NCBI GenBank assembly: GCA_964626015.1
Contig: CAZVCC010000011.1
Span: 1-62,497, forward strand
Direction of reading: 5' to 3'
From: CAIKZJ01 sp964626015
Lineage (GTDB): Bacteria > Bacteroidota > Ignavibacteria > Tepidaquicellales > Tepidaquicellaceae
DNA length: 62,497 nt
Made by a program: the position numbers and the translations under genes. The first letter of the stretch is position 1, and every line of letters starts with the position of its first letter. Shown piece after piece: positions 1 through 8,560 of this stretch. The notes under the pieces are model-generated. The model ran no database searches. It was not told the origin of the DNA and saw nothing but the letters and a program-made list of their open reading frames with translations.

Positions 1-10
1 TAATGTTCTG

Positions 11-69
11 CTCTTAGTGTAAGACAAGTCCACGATCCCGGCTTGTCGGGACTTCCAGCTTGTTGCTCT
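11..69. repeat. Dispersed hairpin repeat, copy A
   Basis: The outer arms (ACAAG ... CTTGT) enclose an inner stem TCCCG / CGGGA with loop GCTTGT. The same 55-60 bp unit occurs at 111-166, 4449-4507 and 6795-6853, always between secreted-protein genes. It may act as an mRNA 3'-end hairpin or be a non-autonomous repeat; the sequence alone does not decide this. Confidence 0.7.
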
Positions 70-110
70 AAAGACCCTAATGCTCTGTTCTAATTGATCC
101 TTTTATTCTG

Positions 111-166
111 TTCTTAGGGTAAAACAAGTCCACGATCCCGGCTTTTCGGGACTTCCGTTTTGTTAT
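111..166. repeat. Dispersed hairpin repeat, copy B
   Basis: This is the second copy of the hairpin unit. It differs slightly in the loop (GCTTTT instead of GCTTGT) and in the right outer arm (GTTTTGTT). It is followed by the shared spacer that also follows copies C and D. Confidence 0.65.
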
Positions 167-295
167 TTTTTAAATCAGCTCTTATCATAATCCATCTGCT
201 CTTTCTGTGTGCGTTCTTTCCTTCTTTTATCTTGAATACTTAAAAATCTCTATCCGTGAAAATCAGTCTAATCCGTGCCCATCCGCGTTCTATAA

Positions 296-2188
296 TCATT
301 TCAACAATATCATCCTCTTCGTCTCACTAAATCCCTCCGTAACCATCCTATAAAAATACACCCCGCTATTCATCCCGCTCCCGTCAAACCTCACCTCATA
401 CCTCCCCGCCTGCATCCTCTCATTCACCAGCGTCTTCACCTCCCTTCCCTGCACATCATAAATTTTTAATGTCACATCACTAACAACTGGCAACTGAAAA
501 CTAACAACTGTTCTCGGATTGAACGGATTCGGATAATTCTGCCCCAGCGAATAAGAATCAGGAATAATTGTATTTGCATTATTTATATCTACTAATATAC
601 CCGCTGTATCCCCATAAGCAATTCCGTTTATAATACAACCTCTTAATGTATAGCTTTCACTTCCCCCTGATGTTCCATAGTCAAATGAAGATGAGTAATC
701 TTTAAACCCGAACATTCTATGATAATATCTGTGTGTTTGTGATGTCAGTATATTATTCTGATTCATTACAAATCTGCTAAAATGTATCTGGCTGCTGATT
801 ACATTAAAAAACGAAACGGGACTGACTCCGTAACAATAATAGCCATGGCAGGAATTTTCCCCACCCGAACCCGTCATACCAAGACTGTCTACAAGTGTCT
901 CATAATAATAGTAAGGACAGTTGTTTGCCGGATTATAAGCATATAAACTTTTTGTAACAGTATCAACTCTCACCCAACCCGATGCAATAGCCGGAATTCC
1001 GGAGCATTGATAATATTTTTTCCCGTAATATGTTGTAGTATCAGTTATTGACAAAACCCTTTTTCCTGATGTGTTCGAACTTCCCCCGCCTGTCCAGTAA
1101 TAAGACCCGTTAAACTGATATACAAATTTATTCCCGATATTAAGCGGAAAAAAATCTCCTTTTGTTGTATCCTGAAATGCGGATTGATACAATGCTCCGT
1201 TTAAACCTCCGCTCCATCCATTATAACTGTCAATAAAATAAAGACAGCCTAACTGTGATGTCGGAGTAACAGGATTAAGCGTCCAGTTTATTCCTCCGTT
1301 TTCTGACCTGAAAATCTGGTTCCCGACTGCCCATCCCATCGATTCGCTCGGGAAAGTTGATGACAAATGTCCGGTGTGTCCGCTGCTCAATAAAAACCAC
1401 GTATTACCCGCATCCGTTGTTTTATAATAACTGCTAATGGCAGAATAACTCGAATCCGCTTGAAGAAATCCTGTATTCTGATTTATGAATACTATATTTT
1501 TAAAAGTATGAAATTGTTTTCTGAAAGAGGTACTCCAGTTTTGTCCCATGTCTGTTGTTTTATAAACTATAGCTGTATCAATGTTATTGTAATCTTCCCA
1601 TCTCTTAGAAATAGTATAAGCTGTGTTTGTATTTGTAAACACAATCTTTGAAGCAGGCTTTGAACCGCTTATCATCACCCAGTTGGTTCCTCCGTTTGTC
1701 GTTTTCAAAACACCGCCTGTTGTTCCTCCTCCGTTATTTCCTTGGCAGGCGGCAAAGCCGTAACTTTCATTTAAAAAATATATGCTTGTCGGATAGTAAA
1801 AATCAGTAGGCTCGTCCTTTTGTACAATCCAGTTAGTTCCTCCGTTCGTTGTTTTTAAAATTATCATATGTCCCCATAAGTTGTTTTCAATATACCCGCC
1901 TGCCGCCCATCCGATGTTCCAGTTCTGAAAATAAATGGCATGTAAATCGTATGTCGTTTGTGAATGTTGTAATACCCAGTTAATTCCCGAATTTGTTGTC
2001 TTGCCTATTACACCGTTCTTTCCGCAATAAAAACCGTAGATACCTTCATAACTAAAACCAAAACTAAAAGCAGTTATTGTCTCTGTTGTACCGCTTTGCC
2101 GCGGACTCCATACTACCAACTGTGTATGAGAATCCAAATACAAAACAAAAAATATTGCCATCGCCAATAGTAGAATCTGCTTTTTCAT
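296..2188 (-). CDS. Secreted BNR/YCF48-repeat protein with T9SS sorting domain
   Basis: The 630-residue protein has an N-terminal signal peptide (about residues 1-22). About six YCF48/BNR-like units built around KTTNGGTNW follow up to about residue 340, and these normally fold as a beta-propeller. A middle domain of about 190 residues begins DFFPL..GN and ends INGIAYGDT; it is shared with the protein at 10670-12535 and I do not recognise it. The last 80 or so residues form a type A T9SS C-terminal sorting domain (LGQNYPNPFNP start, ETKRMILLK end), so export through the outer membrane is inferred. It is the last gene in this minus-strand block. The ligand or substrate is unknown; adhesion or surface display is a guess. 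Confidence 0.85.
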   Translation of the reverse strand: MKKQILLLAMAIFFVLYLDSHTQLVVWSPRQSGTTETITAFSFGFSYEGIYGFYCGKNGVIGKTTNSGINWVLQHSQTTYDLHAIYFQNWNIGWAAGGYIENNLWGHMIILKTTNGGTNWIVQKDEPTDFYYPTSIYFLNESYGFAACQGNNGGGTTGGVLKTTNGGTNWVMISGSKPASKIVFTNTNTAYTISKRWEDYNNIDTAIVYKTTDMGQNWSTSFRKQFHTFKNIVFINQNTGFLQADSSYSAISSYYKTTDAGNTWFLLSSGHTGHLSSTFPSESMGWAVGNQIFRSENGGINWTLNPVTPTSQLGCLYFIDSYNGWSGGLNGALYQSAFQDTTKGDFFPLNIGNKFVYQFNGSYYWTGGGSSNTSGKRVLSITDTTTYYGKKYYQCSGIPAIASGWVRVDTVTKSLYAYNPANNCPYYYYETLVDSLGMTGSGGENSCHGYYCYGVSPVSFFNVISSQIHFSRFVMNQNNILTSQTHRYYHRMFGFKDYSSSFDYGTSGGSESYTLRGCIINGIAYGDTAGILVDINNANTIIPDSYSLGQNYPNPFNPRTVVSFQLPVVSDVTLKIYDVQGREVKTLVNERMQAGRYEVRFDGSGMNSGVYFYRMVTEGFSETKRMILLK

Positions 2189-2236
2189 ATATTAAATTTT
2201 TAATTATTCTTAAACCTCTGCTCTCTTATTTTATCT

Positions 2237-2324
2237 GTCACTCCGTCGCTTCATCACTCCGTTACTCCGTCACCCCGTCACTCTGTCACTCCGTCACCCT
2301 GTCACTCTGTCACTCCATCACTTT
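2237..2324. repeat. 8-bp tandem repeat (GTCACTCC)n
   Basis: Eleven consecutive 8-bp units follow the consensus GTCACTCC, with single-base variants such as GTCACCCC and GTCACTCT. The array fills most of the spacer between two T9SS genes and its last unit overlaps the stop codon of the 2318-4384 gene. Such short arrays slip easily in replication, so copy number may vary. Confidence 0.85.
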
Positions 2325-4384
2325 AAAAGAATCATTTTCCTCGTCTCTGCATAATCCCCAACCCTCATCTGATAAAAATAAACACCGCTATTCTGCCCCG
2401 CACCATCAAACGTTGTTTCATACCTCCCCGCCTGCATCCTCTCATTCACCAGCGTCTTCACTTCTCGCCCCATTACATCATAAACTTTCAGCACAACATC
2501 ACTAACAACTGGCAACTTAAAACTAATAACTGTTCTCGGATTGAACGGATTCGGATAGTTCTGCCCCAGCTTATATCCTTTCGGTACTTCATTGCCTATC
2601 GCCTGAACAAACACCGAACCTCCGTTAGTTGTTTTCATAATCGTTCCCTCAGTTCCTACAACATAACCCGTATGTGAATTCACAAAATGCAATGAATTAA
2701 ATGCACCCAAAATCATCATCTGCTCTGCATTCCAGTTCGTTCCGCCGTTTGTTGATTTATATATACTACCATTTTGTCCTGCATACCATCCATTCATAAC
2801 GTCCGTGAATTGAATAGATTTCACCGGAATTCCTGTATAATAACTATTCCAGTTTGCTCCTCCGTTTGTTGTTTTCATTATTGTTTCCTGCGTTCCAATC
2901 CAGCCTGTCTGTGCATTTACAAAATATATAGAATAAAGTGCCACAGGATCCGTTTGTATGTAATCCCAGTTGTTTCCTGAGTTTGTTGTTTTGAATATTG
3001 TTCCAAGTCCTCCAACTGAATATCCTGTTTGTACATCAAGGAAATATACTGAGTAAAGCATTGGATAGTTAGAGTTTAGCTGAGTAAACCAGTTTACTCC
3101 CGCATTCGTTGTTTTTAGAATTATACTATTGTAATAAGCACTGCCTCTGCCCGCAGCCCAGCCTGTTTGCTCATTAACAAAATATATTGAATTAATCTGG
3201 TCAGCAATTCCGCTTGCTGCTGAATCCCATATTATTCCTCCGTTCGTGCTTTTATAAATCATGCTTGAATAACCCGCTGTAAATCCTGTCTGACCATTAA
3301 CAAAGTTTATAGTTAAAAGATACTTTGACGAGGGAATAATATTAATGCTGTAACTTGCACCGCCATTTGTTGTTTTAAGCGTTGTGCCGCTGCTCGCGCA
3401 TATCCATCCTGTTTCAGGATTTATAAAGCGAACTGAATTTAAGTTTTTCTTGGTTATATGAGAATACTGGAAAATCCATTCGTTGCCGCCGTTTGTTGTT
3501 TTTAATATATACCCGCTGTATCCGACTGCCCACCCCGTCTGATTGTTTACAAAACTTAGTGACCTTAATCCCGATAAACTCACAGGAATTTGTTCTGTCC
3601 AGGTTACACCGCCGTTAGTTGTTTTGCATAGTGTGTTTTCACCTGAAATCCAACCTGTCATTGAATTATCAAAATGTAAATCAAAAAGATTTAATGAATT
3701 GGGACCTGTAAGCGATATCCAGTTCGTGCCGCCGTTGGTCGTCTTTTGAAAATAACCCGTAGGTCCAGTTATATATCCTGTGTTTTCATCAGGGAAATGA
3801 AAACCGTACACGGGAATCCCTGTAGCATGAATCTCAAACCAGTTTGTTCCGCCGTTGGTTGTCTTTAAAACATTTCCGTTATCACCGGCTGTCCACCCTG
3901 TTTCTGAATTCATAAACTGAATTGCGTAGCAATTCGTAGTGACAGTCGTTTCAGACCAGTTAATTCCCGAGTTAGTTGTTTTGCATACCATTCCTCCGTA
4001 TCCCGTTCCCCACCCGGTTTGGTTGTTTATGAAAAATAATGAAAGAACACCGAATGATAATGCAGGTCCTTGAACCCAGTTTTCCCCGCCGTCTGTTGTT
4101 CTGTATATTTTCCCGTTCTCTGCACCTGCCCATCCGTATTGAGCATCCGTAAAATATATCCCTCTGAAGTATGCAGTGGTCTTCGGATTCTGCATTATCC
4201 AATTTGTTCCGCCATTTGTTGTTTTCATAATCGTTCCGATTATACCCGCAACCCATCCTGTTGATGAATTAATAAAACAAGAACTGTACAAAGAGTTTCC
4301 CTGTGGATACGGGTTCTGCCATACCCATTGCGCGTTCGCATTTAAAGCAAACATCATTAATAATATCTTTATTAATATTTTCAT
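2318..4384 (-). CDS. Secreted YCF48/BNR 14-repeat protein with T9SS sorting domain
   Basis: The 688-residue protein has a signal peptide ending near ALNANAQ. Fourteen units of roughly 40 residues follow, of the form (S)IYFVNxQTGWxxGxxGTIxKTTNGGTNW, typical of YCF48/BNR propellers. A type A T9SS sorting domain ends it (LGQNYPNPFNP to MILLK). The N-terminus (MKILIKILLM, then AQWVWQNPYPQGN) is closely paralogous to the neighbour at 4634-6730, which also has 14 units. The sequence upstream of its start (4385-4633) duplicates that upstream of the neighbour, so the two are tandem duplicates. No catalytic residues are evident; it is probably a surface or extracellular protein of unknown target. Confidence 0.88.
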   Translation of the reverse strand: MKILIKILLMMFALNANAQWVWQNPYPQGNSLYSSCFINSSTGWVAGIIGTIMKTTNGGTNWIMQNPKTTAYFRGIYFTDAQYGWAGAENGKIYRTTDGGENWVQGPALSFGVLSLFFINNQTGWGTGYGGMVCKTTNSGINWSETTVTTNCYAIQFMNSETGWTAGDNGNVLKTTNGGTNWFEIHATGIPVYGFHFPDENTGYITGPTGYFQKTTNGGTNWISLTGPNSLNLFDLHFDNSMTGWISGENTLCKTTNGGVTWTEQIPVSLSGLRSLSFVNNQTGWAVGYSGYILKTTNGGNEWIFQYSHITKKNLNSVRFINPETGWICASSGTTLKTTNGGASYSINIIPSSKYLLTINFVNGQTGFTAGYSSMIYKSTNGGIIWDSAASGIADQINSIYFVNEQTGWAAGRGSAYYNSIILKTTNAGVNWFTQLNSNYPMLYSVYFLDVQTGYSVGGLGTIFKTTNSGNNWDYIQTDPVALYSIYFVNAQTGWIGTQETIMKTTNGGANWNSYYTGIPVKSIQFTDVMNGWYAGQNGSIYKSTNGGTNWNAEQMMILGAFNSLHFVNSHTGYVVGTEGTIMKTTNGGSVFVQAIGNEVPKGYKLGQNYPNPFNPRTVISFKLPVVSDVVLKVYDVMGREVKTLVNERMQAGRYETTFDGAGQNSGVYFYQMRVGDYAETRKMILLK

Positions 4385-4633
4385 CTATTGAAATTAAAAA
4401 TCACTTTATAAAACCACTCTCTTTTTCTATAAAATCCTTCTTCCTATGTTCTTAGAGTAAAACAAGTCCACGATCCCGGCTTGTCGGGACTTCCAGCTTG
4501 TTGCTCTATAAATCAGCTCTTATCATAATCCATCTGCTCTTTCTGTGTGCGTTCTTTCCTTCTTTTATCTTGAATACTTAAAAATCTCTATCCGTGAAGA
4601 TCTGTCTAATCCGTGCCCATCAGCGTTCTAAAT
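4385..4633. repeat. Duplicated intergenic spacer, copy 1
   Basis: This 249-bp spacer matches 6731-6995 along nearly its whole length. Shared parts include the upstream stretch (GAAATTAAAAATCACTTTAT), the hairpin repeat, the TCTGCTCTTT stretch and the final TATCCGTG and CCGT stretches. The right half also matches 174-295. It shows that a gene-plus-spacer unit was duplicated in tandem. Confidence 0.8.
4449..4507. repeat. Dispersed hairpin repeat, copy C
   Basis: This third copy of the unit has outer arms AACAAG / CTTGTT and inner stem TCCCG / CGGGA. It lies inside the duplicated spacer. Confidence 0.7.
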
Positions 4634-6730
4634 TTATTTAATCAATATCATCCTCTTCGTCTCTGCATAATCCCCAACCCTCATCTGATAAAAATAAACC
4701 CCGCTATTCAGACCCGCGCCGTCAAACGTTGTTTCATACACCCCCGCACCCATCCTCTCATTAACCAGCGTCTGCACCTCTCTTCCCTGCACATCATACA
4801 CCTTAATCGATACTCTACTATCAACTGGCAACGAAAAACTAATAACTGTACTAGGATTAAACGGATTCGGGTAGTTCTGACTTAAGATATATTTTTCGGG
4901 AATAGTTGCATTTTGTTTTGTTATTAATGTATAACCGCCGTTTGTCGTTTTAAAAATAGTGCCGTTACTTCCTGCCACCCATCCCGTTTGTGAATCTATG
5001 AAAAAAATGCTGTTGAGCGGATTTGGTGTTATGATGTTATTTTGCACAATCCAGTTTAAACCGCTATTAGTTGTGTTAAATATTGTACTGCTATTACTAC
5101 TGCTGCCATAATTCTCTCCAACAGCCCAACCTGTTTGTGAATCAACAAATCTTATATCTATTAAATTATATGAGAAATTAAAATTAAATTGTAAATGCCA
5201 GTTTTCCCCTCCATCTGTAGTTTTATAGATTAATTTATGTTCAATGGCCCACCCGGTTTCTGAATTAATGAAATAGCTTCCTGAATATTGATGATATGTG
5301 CCTAAAATAACCCAGTTTATACCGCCATTAGTAGTTTTTATAAGAGAGCCGTATCCTGTAATCCAGCCCGTTTGAGGATTTATGAATTGAACATCCTTCG
5401 GATATCCATTGCCCCCGGTCTGATAATTCCAGTTTGCTCCCCCATTTGAAGTATGCCAGATAACGCCCTCCATACCAACAGCCCATCCCGTTTGATTATT
5501 GACAAAATAAACTGCATCTTAAAATTGTGAAGAGGGCAAAATAATTTGTGTATCCCAGTTCTGTCCACCATCCGTTGTTTTGAATATTTTTTGATCACCC
5601 ACTGTCCATCCGGTCTGTGCATCTGTAAAATAAACAGAATTAAGACCGTTTGTTGGCAAGTTTGCTAATGAATCCCAGTTTGTACCGCCGTTTGTTGTTT
5701 TATAAAGATTTGGTATACCACTTCCTACAATCCAACCAGTTTGCGAGTTTACAAAATTTATGGAAGATATGATTAACCTCGTTCCACTTGATATTGAAAC
5801 CCAGTTCAATCCTCCGTTTGTAGTTTTAAACGTCGCACCATCCTTTCCTGCACACCATCCTGTACTTGAATCGGTAAAATAAATGGAACATAATTGTGTA
5901 CTTGTTGTACTCGTTTGTTGAACCCATGAAATCCCTCCATTTGTGGTTTTAATGATATTGCCTCCGTTGCCTGCAATATATCCGTTTTGTGAATCAGTAA
6001 AGAAAACTGAGTTGGATATTGAATGACCTGTAATCTGAACATTCCAGTTTACACCTCCGTTAGTTGTCTTTAATACAACTCCTTCGAAGTATAGTCCTGC
6101 AGAGCCTCCGCCAACAGCCCATCCGTTTTGCGAATCAGTGAAACATATGGAATAAAGGGGATAAGTTGTAATCTTTGAACAGGAGTCCCAGTTCACACCG
6201 CCGTTTGTTGTTTTTATTATCGTTCCATTTGCTCCCGCAATCCAGCCTCTTAAAGAGTCTATAAAATGAACCGAGTTGAAAGTTGCATATATGTTAAAAC
6301 TTTGATATTCCCAATTATCTCCTCCATCGGTGGTTTTCCGGAAAGTGTTACTTGGTCCAACTAACCATCCTGTTTTAGAATCTATAAAATGAACATCATT
6401 AAATGTCCCATGTATCTTTAGAATCCAGTTTGTACCCCCATTCGTTGTTTTAAGTAATATATCATTCCCCACTACCCATCCTGTTTGTGAATCTGAAAAA
6501 TGTACAGCATTAAGATTATTTATGGTTCTGCTGACTTGATTTTCCCAGCTGGCACCGCCGTTGGTTGTCTTTATAATTGTTCCGTAATCTCCGACTGCAT
6601 ATCCTGTATTTGAGTCAACAAATTTAATTGACTTTATCATGTTCCCCTGCGGCAATGGATTCTGCCACACCCATTGTGCGCTCGCATTAACCGCTGCCAG
6701 CATTAATAATATCTTTAATAATATTTTCAT
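4634..6730 (-). pseudogene. YCF48/BNR T9SS protein interrupted by one in-frame TAA
   Basis: Read from 6730, the frame encodes 403 residues: a signal peptide (MKILLKILLMLAAVNASAQ) and nine YCF48 units. It then meets TAA at 5521-5519. Without any frame change it continues as DAVYFVNNQTGWAVG with five more units and a full T9SS sorting domain ending RMILIK at 4634. Alignment to the other units puts a leucine at the stop, so TTA to TAA by one T-to-A change is the simplest origin. The 403-residue product would lack the sorting domain and should not reach the surface. A second start inside (5473) would give a 279-residue piece with no signal peptide. A sequencing error or stop read-through remains possible. 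Its intact paralogue is 2318-4384. Confidence 0.8.
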
Positions 6731-6995
6731 ATACTGAAATTAAAAATCACTTTATAAAACCTCTCTCTTTTTCTATAAAATCCTTCTTCCCATGCTCTTA
6801 GTGTAAAACAAGTCCACGATCCCGGCTTGTCGGGACTTCCAGCTTGTTGCTCTTTTCTAAATCAGCTCTTACCTGACTGTCAAGGACAGTTCATAATCCA
6901 TCTGCTCTTTGTTGTGCGTTCTTTTGTCTCTCTATCCGTGTTAACTTGTCTGCTTTGGCAGATCCGTCTAATCCTTGCTCCTCCGTGTTCTATTA
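6731..6995. repeat. Duplicated intergenic spacer, copy 2
   Basis: This copy is homologous to 4385-4633. It carries a few short insertions, including a local inverted pair around CTGACTGTCAAGGACAGT. It contains hairpin copy D. Confidence 0.75.
6795..6853. repeat. Dispersed hairpin repeat, copy D
   Basis: This fourth copy of the unit is nearly identical to copies A and C through the inner stem and loop. Confidence 0.7.
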
Positions 6996-8507
6996 TCATT
7001 TCAACAATATCATCCTCTTCGTCTCCGAAAAACCCTCCGTAGTCAATCTATAAAAATAAACCCCGCTATTCTGCCCCGCGCCATCAAACGTTGTTTCATA
7101 CACCCCCGCATTCATCCTCCCATTCACCAGCGTCTTCACCTCTCTTCCCTGCACATCATACACCTTTATCGATACTCTACTATCAACTGGCAACTGAAAA
7201 CTAATAACTGTTCTCGGATTAAACGGATTCGGATAATTCTGACTCAATGAATACGCTTGAGGTATTTCACTCTTTATTAAATTCGTACCGGAAATAACTA
7301 ATATTTTACCTAGTGCATTCAATGATGAATATCCACCCGAATCTTTGTCATATATCAACCAGACCGTATAAGAATAATAATTATTACTTCTGCATACGCC
7401 GTTTCCGAGTGTAATTACAGTTTTTGATGAAGAATCGCCTACATATATTGAATCGTAAAAATTTGTGAAAGATGTTCCGGCTGTCATTATCTTTGTAGAG
7501 CTTATGCTTTGCCTTACATAACAATTCATGCCTCCCATATAGTCTGTAAAAATACTGTGTAGAAGAAAATTCGTTACATTTCTATAGTTGTACATAGGAC
7601 TTTGCACTATCACGCTTGATTGATATACTGTACCATAAAAATTAGAATAATCTGTAGCATATAACCCCCATTTACCGCTTTTATTGGATTCATACGCTAT
7701 TCCTATGGTATTAACCGACCCGTTAGCAATGTAAGAACCTTTGCTGTTTCCTGTTGTTGTGATAGTATCTCCGCTCCAGATGTACGAACTTGTAGTTCTC
7801 TTATAATTTATTCCATAGTCACCATTAGGTTTTTGTTTTTCATACGTTACTAAATGCGGCAATATCCAATATAAATCCGAAACGACTTTTGGGTTTCTGC
7901 AATTTTCTGTTTCGGTAGAGGTAAGGTTAAATTCATTCCATGTTTCTTTTAAAACAGATTCAAAATTTTTGTAAATTATATCACCGTCTTTTTCATAAAC
8001 AATAGAATAAAGGAAATAACTCGTCAGAACACTGTTGTACGAAATATACGGATTTGTTTTATTGCCCGAAGATGTATCAATCGGGTATGGTTCAGACCAG
8101 ACATTATTATTATATGTTGCACCATAAATATTCGTTCTCGAATTCTCATAGACTTCCCAAACAGCCATTGCGTTCGTAAAAGTATTCCCGTAACCTCCTA
8201 ACATCTTAAAAGAAATCTTAGGATTCTTTTTCATTCTGTTGTCATTAGTTAAATATTGAACACCTCCGTAAGCACTATCGTATCCGAATTTCATCACACA
8301 TATATCAGACGAGTTTGAAGATGACCACCTTTCAAAAATAAGGAAAGAAAAATCAGCCGAACCCCAGTTATATGGCCTTTTTGTATCGAACGATGGATTC
8401 TTATCTACGAATCCTGATGTTACTGTTTGTGCTTTATCCCAGAAACCTGTTTGTGAAATCCCTGCATTGCAAATCAACATTAGAAGTATTGCAATAAACT
8501 TTTTCAT
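6996..8507 (-). CDS. Secreted protein of unknown fold with T9SS sorting domain
   Basis: The 503-residue protein has a signal peptide (MKKFIAILLMLICNAGISQ) and a body of about 400 residues. It ends in a type A T9SS sorting domain (LSQNYPNPFNPRTVISFQLP to KRMILLK). The body lacks the KTTNGGTNW units of its neighbours. It contains beta-rich phrases such as NPKISF, GIAYESNKSG and YTVWLIYDKDSG, consistent with an all-beta or propeller-like fold, but I do not recognise a family. The sorting-domain DNA and the spacer downstream are nearly the same as in neighbouring genes, so an unrelated body has been joined to the local 3' module. Secretion is well supported; function is unknown. Confidence 0.82.
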   Translation of the reverse strand: MKKFIAILLMLICNAGISQTGFWDKAQTVTSGFVDKNPSFDTKRPYNWGSADFSFLIFERWSSSNSSDICVMKFGYDSAYGGVQYLTNDNRMKKNPKISFKMLGGYGNTFTNAMAVWEVYENSRTNIYGATYNNNVWSEPYPIDTSSGNKTNPYISYNSVLTSYFLYSIVYEKDGDIIYKNFESVLKETWNEFNLTSTETENCRNPKVVSDLYWILPHLVTYEKQKPNGDYGINYKRTTSSYIWSGDTITTTGNSKGSYIANGSVNTIGIAYESNKSGKWGLYATDYSNFYGTVYQSSVIVQSPMYNYRNVTNFLLHSIFTDYMGGMNCYVRQSISSTKIMTAGTSFTNFYDSIYVGDSSSKTVITLGNGVCRSNNYYSYTVWLIYDKDSGGYSSLNALGKILVISGTNLIKSEIPQAYSLSQNYPNPFNPRTVISFQLPVDSRVSIKVYDVQGREVKTLVNGRMNAGVYETTFDGAGQNSGVYFYRLTTEGFSETKRMILLK

Positions 8508-8560
8508 TCCTCTAAATTTTATGTTTTATAATTCCCCACAGCTTTCTTTGTGGTTTTGTT

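Larger units (their letters stand above)
1..295. other. Intergenic region with two hairpin repeats
   Basis: No gene is visible. The region holds two copies of a hairpin repeat (11-69 and 111-166), followed from about 174 by an AT-rich spacer. That spacer reappears almost unchanged at 4511-4632 and, more diverged, at 6857-6992. It lies downstream (3') of the minus-strand gene 296-2188, as the other two copies lie downstream of their own T9SS genes. The upstream neighbour is outside the window. Confidence 0.7.

Noticed and set aside
2077..2505. 142-codon plus-strand frame across the 8-bp array
   Set aside because: It translates the tandem repeat (SVTLSLCHS-type) and runs antisense into two T9SS genes; not a gene.
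4634..6730. Frameshift between the two halves of the interrupted propeller gene
   Set aside because: Both halves are in the same frame (45 bases between stop and next ATG, all coding in that frame), so it is a nonsense codon, not an indel.
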